Shown here: piece after piece, positions 44,900 through 56,000 of the stretch
Layout of the letters: every line of letters begins with the position of its first letter
How positions within the stretch are numbered: position 1 is the first letter of the stretch
NCBI GenBank assembly: GCA_947184155.2
Contig: CAMXCT020001421.1
Coordinates: forward strand, 89,503-153,502
DNA: 64,000 nt
Reading direction: 5' to 3'
Source: Cladocopium goreaui
Taxonomy: Eukaryota; Sar; Dinophyceae; Suessiales; Symbiodiniaceae
Program-made: the position numbers and the translations under genes
The notes under the pieces: model-generated
Told to the model about the DNA's origin: nothing
The model's database searches: none
What the model saw: the letters and a program-made list of their open reading frames with translations, nothing else

Positions 44900-46110
44900 A
44901 GAAAAAAACTTTAGCAAAGGAAAAGGAAAAGGAAATGGTTGAAAAAAAACATAACCTCAGGAAGCAGCTGGACACAATAGTGTACCCTCCAAACAAACCA
45001 CACTATTGTGTATCAGGGTTGCTCATGGACTACCCCCTTGAAAAATTGTTTGAGTGATGTTTTTTGATTGAGTTTTAATAAGGCATCATATATTTTGGGA
45101 AACTGGGCATTTCTGAGAATTTCAAATGAAAGAAACTAAGAAAGTAATTAAGCAATTAAAAGAAAAAAGACTTTAGCAAAGGAAAAGGTAAAGGAAATGA
45201 TTGAAAAAAAAAAAAAATCATGACCTCAGGAAAGCAGCTGGACACAATAGTGTACCCTCCAAACAAACCACACTATTGTGTATCAGGGTTGCTCATGGAC
45301 TACCCCCTTGAAAAATTGTTTGAGTGATGTTTTTTTAATTGGGTTTTAATAAGGCATCATATATTTTGGGAAACTGGTCATTTCTGAGAATTTCAAATGA
45401 AAGAAACTAAGAAAGGAATTAATTAAAAGGAAAACACTTTAGCTAGCAAAGGAAAAGGTAAAGGAAATGATTGAAAAAATCAAAAAAAACATGACCTCAG
45501 GAAGCAGCTGGACACAATAGTGTACCCTCAAACAAACCACACTATTCTGTATCAGGGTTGCTCATGGACTACCCCCTTGAAAAATTGTTTGAGTGATGTT
45601 TTTTTATTGGGTTTTAATAAGGCATCATATATTTTGGGAAACTGGTCATTTCTGAGAATTTCAAATGAAAGAAGCTAAGAAAGGAATTATTTAAAAGGAA
45701 AACACTTTAGCTAGCAAAGGAAAAGGTAAAGGAAATGATTGAAAAAATCAAAAAATCATGACCTCAGGAAGCAGCTGGACACAATAGTGTACCCTCAAAC
45801 AAACCACACTATTCTGTATCAGGGTTGCTCATGGACTACCCCCTTGAAAAATTGTTTGAGTCATGTTTTTTAATTTTAATTGGGTTTTAATAAGGCATCA
45901 TATATTTTGGGAAATTTGGCATTTCTGGGAATTTCAAATGAAAGAAACTAAGAAAGGAATTAATTAAAAGGAAAACACTTTAGCTAGCAAAGGAAAAGGT
46001 AAAGGAAATGATTGAAAGAATCCAAAAAAAATCACGACCTCAGGAAGCAGCTGGACACAATAGTGTACCCTCCAAACAAACCACACTATTTTGTACCTGG
46101 ATGTAATTTT
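44900..46110. repeat. Array of the palindromic-core repeat (right block)
   Basis: Five further copies near 44960, 45226, 45502, 45765 and 46041, spaced about 270 bp. Related fragments with GGACACAAAACTGTACCC and GGACACAATTCAGTATCCC occur at 46637 and 46694. Confidence 0.85.
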
Positions 46111-46254
46111 CTGTGGAAGGCACCTGGAAAATTTCAATGATGGAAAATAAAAAGTAAAAGGAAAAAGCTTTAAAAAATGAACAAAATGAAAAATGTTTGA
46201 ACAGCAAAAAAAGACCAAGACACAATTGTGTATCCTGACACAATGACACAATTA

Positions 46255-46620
46255 TTATAATTAAACATAAAAAAATAAATTAAAAATTATTATAATTAAA
46301 AATGAAATGAAAATAAAAAATAAATAAATAAAATTAAAATAAATAATAATTAAATTAAAAATTATTATAATTAAAAATAAAAATAAAAATAATTTAAAAT
46401 AAAATAAAAAATAAATAATTTAAAATAAAATAAAAATAAAATTATTATAATTAAAAATAAAAATAAAAAATAATTTTAAATAAAATAAAAAATAATTAAA
46501 TTAAAAATTATTATAAAAATTATTAATTATAATTAAAAATAAAAATAAATAATATTTTAAAATTTTAAAATAAAATAAAAAACAATTAAAAACTAAAAAA
46601 CAAAAAAATGAAAAAAAAAC
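46255..46620. repeat. AAATAAAATT low-complexity tract
   Basis: Almost pure A and T with AAATAAA/AATTATTATAATT motifs. Confidence 0.9.
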
Positions 46621-46856
46621 TTACACCAAAATCCTGTGGACACAAAACTGTACCCTCGATCATTTCCAAAGTTTCAGAATAATTTTGAGGTCTGTGGACA
46701 CAATTCAGTATCCCCACACTAATCAGGATCCAACATTATTTACTCACCAGATAGTCTTGCAGAGTTTCTTTAAACTAGCCGTGAGCTGAACCATCAAAGC
46801 AATGGTTAACATGCGGGTTTCAACATGGGAACAGTGATGTTCTGCTTCCGGTTCAG

Positions 46857-47045
46857 TGTCCCAAGAATCACCAAGGCTTCGTTCCCTGGGGCTTTCACCA
46901 TCTGAAATACCCACACATCATCCAGGTCGAAACGGCTTGGATGGCCATGGCCCACCTTGGCACCTCAGGTGGGAGGAATCCCAAGGTTTCGGAGGATGGA
47001 GTGCGCCAGATTCTGGAGAAGAAGGAAGGCCTCTTTCGCACCTTG
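46857..47045 (+). CDS. POLR1A: Pol I largest subunit exon: LEKKEGLFR
   Basis: Ends ...[19 protein letters not shown] before the GC donor GCAAGT (47046). Two in-phase acceptors are possible: TTCAG at 46856, and ATCCAG at 46925. The latter gives [11 protein letters not shown]..., which fits the family better. Confidence 0.72.
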
Positions 47046-50000
47046 GCAAGTCCGGTTTTTTTTGGGGGGCGCTGGTATTTTCTTTCCTAGGCAAATATGA
47101 ACATCAATGAGATAGAAATTCTACATATGTATATATTACAAATGAATGTATATTATATATTATATATATAGACACATACATACGTGACATGCTTGAAATA
47201 CATGTAAGCATATATATGTAAAGGTAGATATACAGTTTCAATCGGTTTCAAGTATGTATTCCTTTTCAACCATACATAGGATGTTTGGTTGAGATGACGA
47301 GCATGACCGTGTTTTTGGGATGGGTTGTTCTCACCTGTGCCTTGGTACCCGCCACCAGAGCTTGGGACTAGTGTGGATGCAGCCCTTCAGACGTTGGATA
47401 TGCCAATTTTAGAAAGGGGATGGTCAATCCACGTTCATAGGGATTACCCTTTGGAAAAAAGGAAAACACATGGAAAAAACTTGTTTTTTTCTTACGAAGA
47501 CTTTACAATCCACACATGAGAACCGCTGTTTATGCCATTTTCACGAGGCATGAAGATGATGGGAAAGCGTCAGGACACTCAGCACTCAGCTTCACTTTCT
47601 GGTGGATGCCCTGCCTGCGCCAGTGACGGCTGAGGAAAATGCTGGATTTATTGGTGACTTACTGCAATGGTGATTTAATGGATTCTTTATTTAATGGTGC
47701 TTTAAGTGAATTTAAGGGTGACTTAAGTGGATTTAATATGATTTAATGGGATTTAACGGTACATCATCGGATTTTGTGGTGATTTTTGTAATTCAGTGTG
47801 ATACTTGACTGCTACACTCTAACAATCCGACACTTTTATATCATATTTGGGTGTGTCTGCACATGTGGATAATGTTTCTGCATAGCAATTTGAATGGGAA
47901 ATGATGTGATGTTCTAAACCATCAAATTCAAATGTAGGACACAGAAACCAATATCTATATATACTGGGGATTGGTCTAAGACTCGAGGGACCACAGGTTC
48001 GAATGTCTATGTTTAGTATTAACCAATATTAACCATCAATTTTCAGGGGTACCCGGGTGAAGGCCAACAGACGGTAGGTCAGGTTCAAACCACTCAGCAC
48101 AGCAAGTTTCTATGGCGAGGCGCCAAATGCCTGAGTAAAGGATGCTACCAACTACCTAGAGGGCTTCATGAGCTGCGGGAGATGCGTTGTCACCTCAACA
48201 GCTCACATTCAATCACTTGCATGGCCCCCATTTCTGAAGAACCTCTTGTTCTTCAGATGTTTCTTTTACACTTAAAAAGTAAAGAACTACGTCCAAAAAG
48301 TTGAAGCCCTTGTGGGCAGGGTTTTCCCTGCTTTCTTCTAAAACCACAGAGACCTATCAAACATTGGCATTAGTGACTTCCGAATCTTTTGGATTCCCCG
48401 CAGCCTTTTCAATGTCTAACAAGTCTCTTTTCTGCTGTTTGAGTTTCTTTCCCGAGAACATCTCGGGATCTTCAACCACACGCCACACCTGGCGACATGC
48501 CACGTAGCGCTGCATCTGGTGATCCTCTCCTCTCTTGGTCAGGCTATTTGCAAGCATGGCCTCTGAGTTCACCCATCGAACTTGCAGCTGTGTGTACATC
48601 TCTGACTCCTTCACAGCTAGTAGCTCAATGTCAATCCTCTTCGACTCTCCGGTGGGTGAGATGTAGGGTCTCTGCAATTTGTCATAGACACTGCGGCTAT
48701 CAGTGATGAGGGTGCCCTTCACCTTGGCCACCATGGCATCGGGGTCTCGCAAACACGGTGAGTACCCTAACAGTTCGGCCCACTGATATCGAATGAGGTA
48801 CAGGATGTCCTCAGCATCCACTATAGCTCGAGCCTCTGCAGCCCCTGGGGCTCGGCAAACTCTGGTGATTTTTGAACTCTGCCAAAACATCGGAGAAACC
48901 TGTGCCACCTCGCCTTCATTCAATTTCTTGGAAGCAGCCCCAACAAAAATTCCTTTGGTGGAATAACCCCCTTGACGATTTTGTGAAGAAGCATCTGACC
49001 AAGCAAACATTTCAACTTCATCAAGAGGAATTGGGTGGATCCTAAGAGGTTCATGAGAAGCGCCTTTCATTTTGTACAACAAAGAATTGGCTTGAAGAAC
49101 ATGTTCAACCGTAGAAATAGGGACTTCCGACAAAGACAAAGAAACATAGGCAGAAAAACGGAAACCAACTTGACTACAATGCCATGACATGGCCCCCAAA
49201 ATTCCCCGAAGGAGGGTTTTTTCATGTTCCGTGGTAGGACTCTTCCTATCACGCCGTCTCTCCTGCGACATGGGAATTTCTTTCACATGTTCCATGTACC
49301 TTTCTTGAGAAAGGTGAAAACCGCCATCATCCTGTCGTGCAATCTGAACTCCACACTGAGTAAACCTGTTTTCTTCAAACTCTCCCCAACGGAAATGATT
49401 TTGAATCTCCCTCTTAGATTCCAACCAAATGGGGTCTTGGGGATCAGCCACAAACATAAAATCATCCACATGACCAGAAATAACCGCATGAACTTTCCCT
49501 TTTTGTTTCAAAACCCAAGCACAAGGATCAGAACCCAACTGAGTATATCCAATAGACAACAGGTATTCCTTCACAGTTTCATACCATTCATAAGGAGCTT
49601 GAACCAAACCGTAACACGTTTTTCTCAACTTGGCAACACTTTCTTTGGGGATTTGCAACAGTTCACACAATTCAGGGGTAGGGATACAAAACAGATCCTC
49701 TTTACACTCACGACCCTGCAAAAACGCAGCGGCAACATCTCCCTTCCATGCCCACCAGCCCTGGCTGGCCGCAAACTGCAGCATTGTTTGCCTGGTATGC
49801 CGCGTGGTGGTTGGTGCATACGTAACCCTATGTTCATATGCCGGGTCTTGGTAACCCAAAATCACTATTCGTGCCTTTGGGACGGTTTTTCCGTCCCCAT
49901 CTACCTTCCAGGTGAGCAGCCATCGCATTTGCATGGCTTGTTGCCTGGAGGGTTGCAAATGAGGTGGTAAGGCTTCAATAGCCTCGGACTTCAAAAACTT

Positions 50001-53000
50001 GTTCATTTCAGTCTGTTTTGCTTCGCGAAACTTTGATTTTGTGTCCTCATCCATGTGACGCTCATGCACCTCCACAGCCTTTCTCTTCATCATAGAGGCC
50101 AGATAAGCTTGTGGATCTTTCGCCATTTGTTTCCATCCATTTCGAGATTGAGGCAGTGCCAGTTCTATGGAGATGGCAGCCGTTTCATCTGCCCAGTAAG
50201 CAGTATGTTGTTCCTGTTCAGCAAGAAGAGATGGGTATGGATCTGTTCGATGTTGTTGTGGTTCCCTGCGGACTGGGCCCGCTGACGATGAAGCGGCTTC
50301 TGAAGCTTGTGGCCGAAAAACAGAGTCCGCCGTCTTTTTCCTCAATCTCTTGGCAGGAGGTTCAACCCAGTAGCGAGGTGTCTCATCCTCGACATGGGCC
50401 GGCATGGCCTCATGGGATATGTCATCAAACTCCTCTCGTCCCAGTGGTTTGGCTAGTTCAGTCATGGTCCACGGCAATTCTGGTGGTCGCTCAAGCTCAT
50501 GCATCACAGTCTCTCTTTGGGAGGCTCTCCGCAGTTGTTGAATGGATGCCTTCAGCAGTCGGTTGTTGCGAACTAACCACACCACTGAACTCCCCTTCAG
50601 TTTACCATCATCATCATGCCGGGTCTCCAAGGCTAAAATCCGGGCTGGTCCAGCATAGCCACCGACTGTACCGGTCTGAATGCGGGTGCCGTCTTGGTTC
50701 TTTTTGATGCAGCTGCGCCAGAAAAAGACCAAATCTCCCGGAAAAAACTCCGGAAGCTTTCTGCCTTTGGAATTCAGGGCCCTATCCACTCGATCTTTAG
50801 CCTGCCAGCGGACAAATTTCTCCTCAGCTTGTAGCCTAAGGTTTTGTCGTTGTGCCAGTTCCCCTTCGGGGTTTTCCATTGCTCCTACTGGAAGTCCGCC
50901 CACCGGCGTTTCGAAAAACCTACCATCAAGGTCTGGTGCCTGACCTAGGGCGTGCTGAAAAGGAGAGAAACCCCTCACGGGTTCCCTCTGGTTCCAAGCA
51001 AAAATGGCTGCGGCAAGAGCTGAGGTGGTGGTCATGTCGGCCTGTTCATGTATTTGTTTGGACAGAAACTCTTTGATCCAGCCCACACTTCTTTCCAAGG
51101 GTGACAAATGCCAGTGAGCGTCACACGATGTAAACATTCTTTTTAGCAAAAGCCTCATCCAATTTCCTAGACCTCCATGTACCTTCAGCATCACACCGCA
51201 AGACTTCAGGCACCCCAAAGTAAGGCTCCCAATGTCCCTCAAAGAATTTTTGGTATTGTTCCGCATTAGGATTTTGGGTAGTATGCTCCACCAACACTTT
51301 CCCAACTAAAAACCGGCTCCCCTGATCCATGCACAAACCGATAACCGCCCTTTTCCCAGTTTTGGGGTGTCTCCAAACAGCACAGTCCACCAACACCACA
51401 CGCCATCTTTTGGGAATAACTTCCAAAGTAGAAACTCTCCTAGGATTGGGACGTTTCCGCTCCTCACAGACATCACAAACAAACTCCCTAGCCAGTTGGA
51501 TGACTTTGGGGGCCGCCCCACGTTTCTTGAGGGCATCCACCAGTGAAGCCACACTCCCATGACCGGTTGCACTATGAATCAACTTCAACTTCCGTTCCCA
51601 GTCTTTCTTCTCCCTTTCATCCCAAACATTTCCGGGGTCTTCGGGGTCATGCCGTTGTTCGGGGTTTTCAGGGTTATCCTCCTCCATTCCTTCAGGGTTA
51701 TCCCCATCATCCCCAACAAAAACTTCATGACTACCCTTCACACTTTTTGGGGGTTCCCAGGAAAGTTGGCATTTTGGGCACACCTGCATAAGTCCCCCAT
51801 CCCGGAACCAACGACAATTGCATTGACCAGGTTGGTAATCATGAGTTTGATGGGCACCCTTCATGAACAAACCCCCCATGTCCTCGACCCCATGGCATGA
51901 ATTCTTCATGTGATGAATGACATGTCTAGCCATTTGCTGTGGATAAAAGGCAGATTGCCTAGTCAAACGACCCTCGCATGGTGTGTGTTCTTTTTGACAG
52001 GCCTCCTTCAAACAAGGGATGTGAATTCTTTGGGCAAAATCCCCATTGGTGGTCTCCACACGCCATTCCTTTCCCACAACTTTACCAGTACGTTCATCCA
52101 CCAAACCAACTCGACAACCCCCAACCACGGCCGTTTGCGTTTTCATGTGCTGTCTCATGTTGTCGATCAGTTTCCATTTCCATGCCCTACACCTACGTGA
52201 CCATTCCCAATGAACTTCACTTCCCAGGGTCCTAGCATGATAGGCAACAACCAAACCCCCAATATGTTGTTTTCTGGCTTCCCGCTGTTTGTCCTTCAAA
52301 TCCCTTGTTTATTGATCATTACGCTGGTTCAGATTCTGCATGGGAGAGAAAGCTCCACACTCCGTGGAAATCCAAACATTTTTGGGTCTCTTTTGGGAAA
52401 TCAAATTGAGAGTTTTCCGAAGCCCTTCAGGGGTGGTGAGGTCATGTCCATTAAACAGTGCTGCTCGGTCAGCTGACAACCCTTGTTTCTGTGCCTCAGT
52501 CGTGAGCGTTGAATTTGGTGAACAGGCCACCTCAAGCAAAAACAACCTACCAGTGTCGGTGACAGATGCCCAACAGTTAGGAACAAGCTGATCTATGCTA
52601 TCTCTCACTCTTGCGCTCTCAGCATCGGTCAGCCAAGCTGTTTGGCACGCTGGCTCCTGGTAGAGATTCTCGAAGTCTTCGTCTAAGACTCCTCCACTTC
52701 GATCTCTTCGAACCCCCCATTGGTGCTCGTGGTCTTGCGGGTCTTGGCAGAATAGGAACTGCCTGCCCGGGAGGACTTCACCTCCTGTAGCTCCTGAGAG
52801 AGCACTTGGATCTGGCCCATCATGGTTTTCATCATGTTCATCATGTCGTTGGCCTGGACATTCTCTTGGCTGGAAGTGGCCGTGGACGGCATTGGTGGTG
52901 GGCCCGCTTGACCAGCTGGCTTCATCTTTGTTGCCAAGCTCTGTTTGATCTCCTTGGTGACATACACCTCTTCGTCCTTCCAGAGATCCGTGTTGTGCTG

Positions 53001-56000
53001 CATCTTGGTGGCCCAGCGTGCCAGCTGCATCAGGCGCCAGTCTGCCTGAGGGGCTGTCTGAACCTCCTTGATGGCCCACTGGATGTAGTCCGGCTTGTTG
53101 TGCATGATCTCGTTGAAGGTGGCCCCGGCATGCTGGCCAATCTCGTAGGTGGTGTCGCCCGTGCCAGACTCGATCAGCCATTGGCGGAGAGCCAACCTCA
53201 TCTCCCCAACCGTGGTCTTGGAGTTGATGCCAATGTCCCGGGCCGCACACATACGGCGCAGGGTGTCCAGTTTGCCTTTCTTGATCTCCTCCATGATGGT
53301 GTTGTCCTCGCGAGGAGCAATGATGCCCTCCTTCTTGCGAGCTTCGCGAAGAAGGACCCGGAGCTCCTGGAGGGTCAAATCCTTGTGTGCCACCACTTGA
53401 TACTGTAGCAGCTCCTGAACGCATTCGCTCTTGGTGCACTGGTAGTGGGGCTTCATCTTCTCGCCCTGCATGGTGACCTTGATGTTCGAAGGATACGCCA
53501 TGAGCAAGAAGCGCCAAAGAGGGATGAGAAGATGTAGTCGGAGGAGCTACACTGTGAGCAAAGAGGGGCTTGTCATCACATCTACTTGAGATAGTGCCGC
53601 ACGACTCTGGTACTTGACGATTTTGGCTCATGTGAGTGCTGTCATGTGAGTCTTCGTGGCTGCTTCCCTGAAAATTCGTGGTTTGGGGTTTAGAAAAAGA
53701 TTCGGAAACACCATTGCCTGTGGTCATTTTGGCCTCACACTCAGGTACAGGCTCGCCTGAGCTGAGTTTGGTTTCCTACTCCTGAATTACCAATGACTCC
53801 AGGCTACAAATCTCCCTAGACAGCTTCCTACCCTGGCTACAAAAATCCTCCGACAATGGCAGCAATTGGTGCCCTGTCTGAGACCTTTCCAACTGGACTA
53901 CTACATCAGGCGCTACCTTGGAAAAAACTGCCTGATCCTTGGTGAAATCGATCACGGCACCCAGCTTGCGAAGTGTGTCCACGCTCAGAAGGACTGGAGC
54001 TTGCCCTTCGTCAACCACATGCACCTGCAGGTTCATAGGCTGATTCTGGTTGGGAATCTTCATGATGCATGTGCTCAGGCACTTCGCTTTCTGGGAGTTT
54101 CCAAAGCCAAAGATGGGTCGGTTGTGGCCATCTACCTTGGCCACGCCTGACTCACCTCGCTTGTCCATGTTGGCCTGGGAGAGCTTCTCCAAGGCATACA
54201 CTGACGCCATTGTCTTGGTGGCCCCCCCATCGATGATGGCCTTGCCCTGATGGATGGCCTCCAACGTCGTGGGTGGCATGGATTGGGCCGTCATGGCCAG
54301 CTCATCGCAATTGCCATTCATGGTGTCCTTGATCGTGCCCTCCTGACCGTGCACAGACTCGTCATCGACCGTGAAGTAGGTGGTGTACTCAGCAAGCTCC
54401 TCGGCTTCCGACACCAGTTGGGCTCGTTCTTCACGTTTTGGACATTCTTTGGCCTGGTGACCCATTGCCCCACACTTGAAGCATGGGCCCTTCACAGGCC
54501 GGCTGCCTGAGAACGTCTTGCCTCCCAAACTGGAAGACGTAGAGGAAACTTTGTAGTACTTCCGAGCCAACTTCACCTCATGCTGGCGAGCTCTGGCCTC
54601 CTTCAGTGTCCTCTTTGCTTGCTGAAACTGTGCATATGCCTTGTACTCGTCAGCCTTGGCCTCCTGGTACCAGGACATCTCTTCGGGTGTCATCTCCTCA
54701 GTCAAAGCCTCATCCTCGTCCGAGGGTGGGTCTTCATCTTCGTCTTGAAAGGCCGCCACATGCTTTGCATCTCCGTCTCGCTTGCGTATCTGGTCGTCTG
54801 ACCAGTGGCTTCGAAGGGCATGCTCGACGCCCGCCAGGGTGAAATCCCCCTTGATCTCTCCCTGGATGACGCTCTTCTCCAAGGTGTCCAAGCCCGACTT
54901 TTCCAAGAGGAACCAGCCCAGCACGGCATCCGGCAGGATCTCCACCTTGTCCTCATCTTCACATTCGCTGACCGTGCTGAGGGCTGTCTTGCTCCCCTCG
55001 TCATACCATTTGTCATAGGACCAACTCCCCCATGGTTGATGCCATCCCCATCCTGACTGCCACCCGTAGTAGGAGCTGCTCCACCAAGGGTTTGCTTGCC
55101 ATGTGTTGCCATCAGAGTTCCCTGCCGCAGAGGTGGATGGATCATCGCCCTCTAGGTTGTCATCCGCCCCTGTCTGTGAGGGTGGTGGCTGTGACGGGGC
55201 TGGCTCTGAGTTGGTCTTTGTGCCGACACTTGCCGCCTTTTTCCCATGGCCCTGCTTGTGCTCCCGCACCATGCGTGCCAGCGACCTGCACATGCGCTCG
55301 TACTCTTCACGATGTCGAACGCAAAAGGCCGTCATTGCCTCTCCTCTCTTCCTTTTGAGCACCTTGAAATACTGCCGCATGAAGTTCCCCACCTCCGGCA
55401 ACGCTGGCTCGCCGATGGTGGACTGAAGGTACTGCAGCAGAGTCTCGGCGCCGCTCGCATCACTGAGCCATGTGCTCTTCTTCCCTGTGATGGCAGTCTT
55501 CGCTGCCCCTGTGAGTTCAGCTGCTATTTTTGGCCCACATGTGTATCTGTTCTCTACCTTTGTTGACGCTACGTACAACCTGGCTGCCTGCTTGAACTCC
55601 AACCATGTTGAGGGATCCCCTGACCATCCTGGGACACCATCCCGTGTCCTTGTCACCGTCATGGCCCCAAGTCCTCGAGATGCTCGAGTAAGGCCTCAGA
55701 TCGCCCGTGGATGCCAAAGAGCTCCGCTACCGTGAAGGCCAACAGACGGTAGGTCAGGTTCAAACCACTCAGCACAGCAAGTTTCTATGGCGAGGCGCCA
55801 AATGCCTGAGTAAAGGATGCTACCAACTACCTAGAGGGCTTCATGAGCTGCGGGAGATGCGTTGTCACCTCAACAGCTCACATTCAATCACTTGCACCGG
55901 GGTACCCAAATTTGACCCCTACCCAAATGTGTGTGTATATATATATATGTGTGAGAACTACCATGGGTATCCATGGGTACTAAGCACATACCAAGCGGGG

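Larger units (their letters stand above)
48058..55896 (-). mobile_element. Ty1/Copia LTR retrotransposon with extra modules in pol
   Basis: 7839 bp bounded by 164-bp direct repeats with no difference between them and by CCGGG duplications. On the minus strand the order is gag, CCHC knuckle, protease, SAP/ExoX-like region, methyltransferase-like region, integrase, RT, RNase H; integrase before RT marks Copia. The frame is broken by two stop codons and at least three shifts. It lies antisense in an intron of the Pol I subunit gene, within a GGGGTACCCGGGGTACCC palindrome related to repeat family 4. Confidence 0.93.

Noticed and set aside
47335-47670. Protein-like readings [20 protein letters not shown] and [20 protein letters not shown] next to the Pol I microexon
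   Set aside because: They lie in the introns on either side of the MMGKR microexon, and the polymerase family has no residues there; the phase-matched chain skips them. Not excluded as alternative exons.
47965-48010. GGTTCGAAT-like box suggesting a tRNA
   Set aside because: No acceptor stem, D-arm or anticodon arm could be drawn around it. No convincing tRNA was found in the window.
52690-53727. First about 350 codons of the minus frame 52309-53727 (Gly/His/Ser-rich)
   Set aside because: Shadow of the SAP/ExoX-like frame at 52683-53507, which has family resemblance; only the end of the longer frame is genuine.
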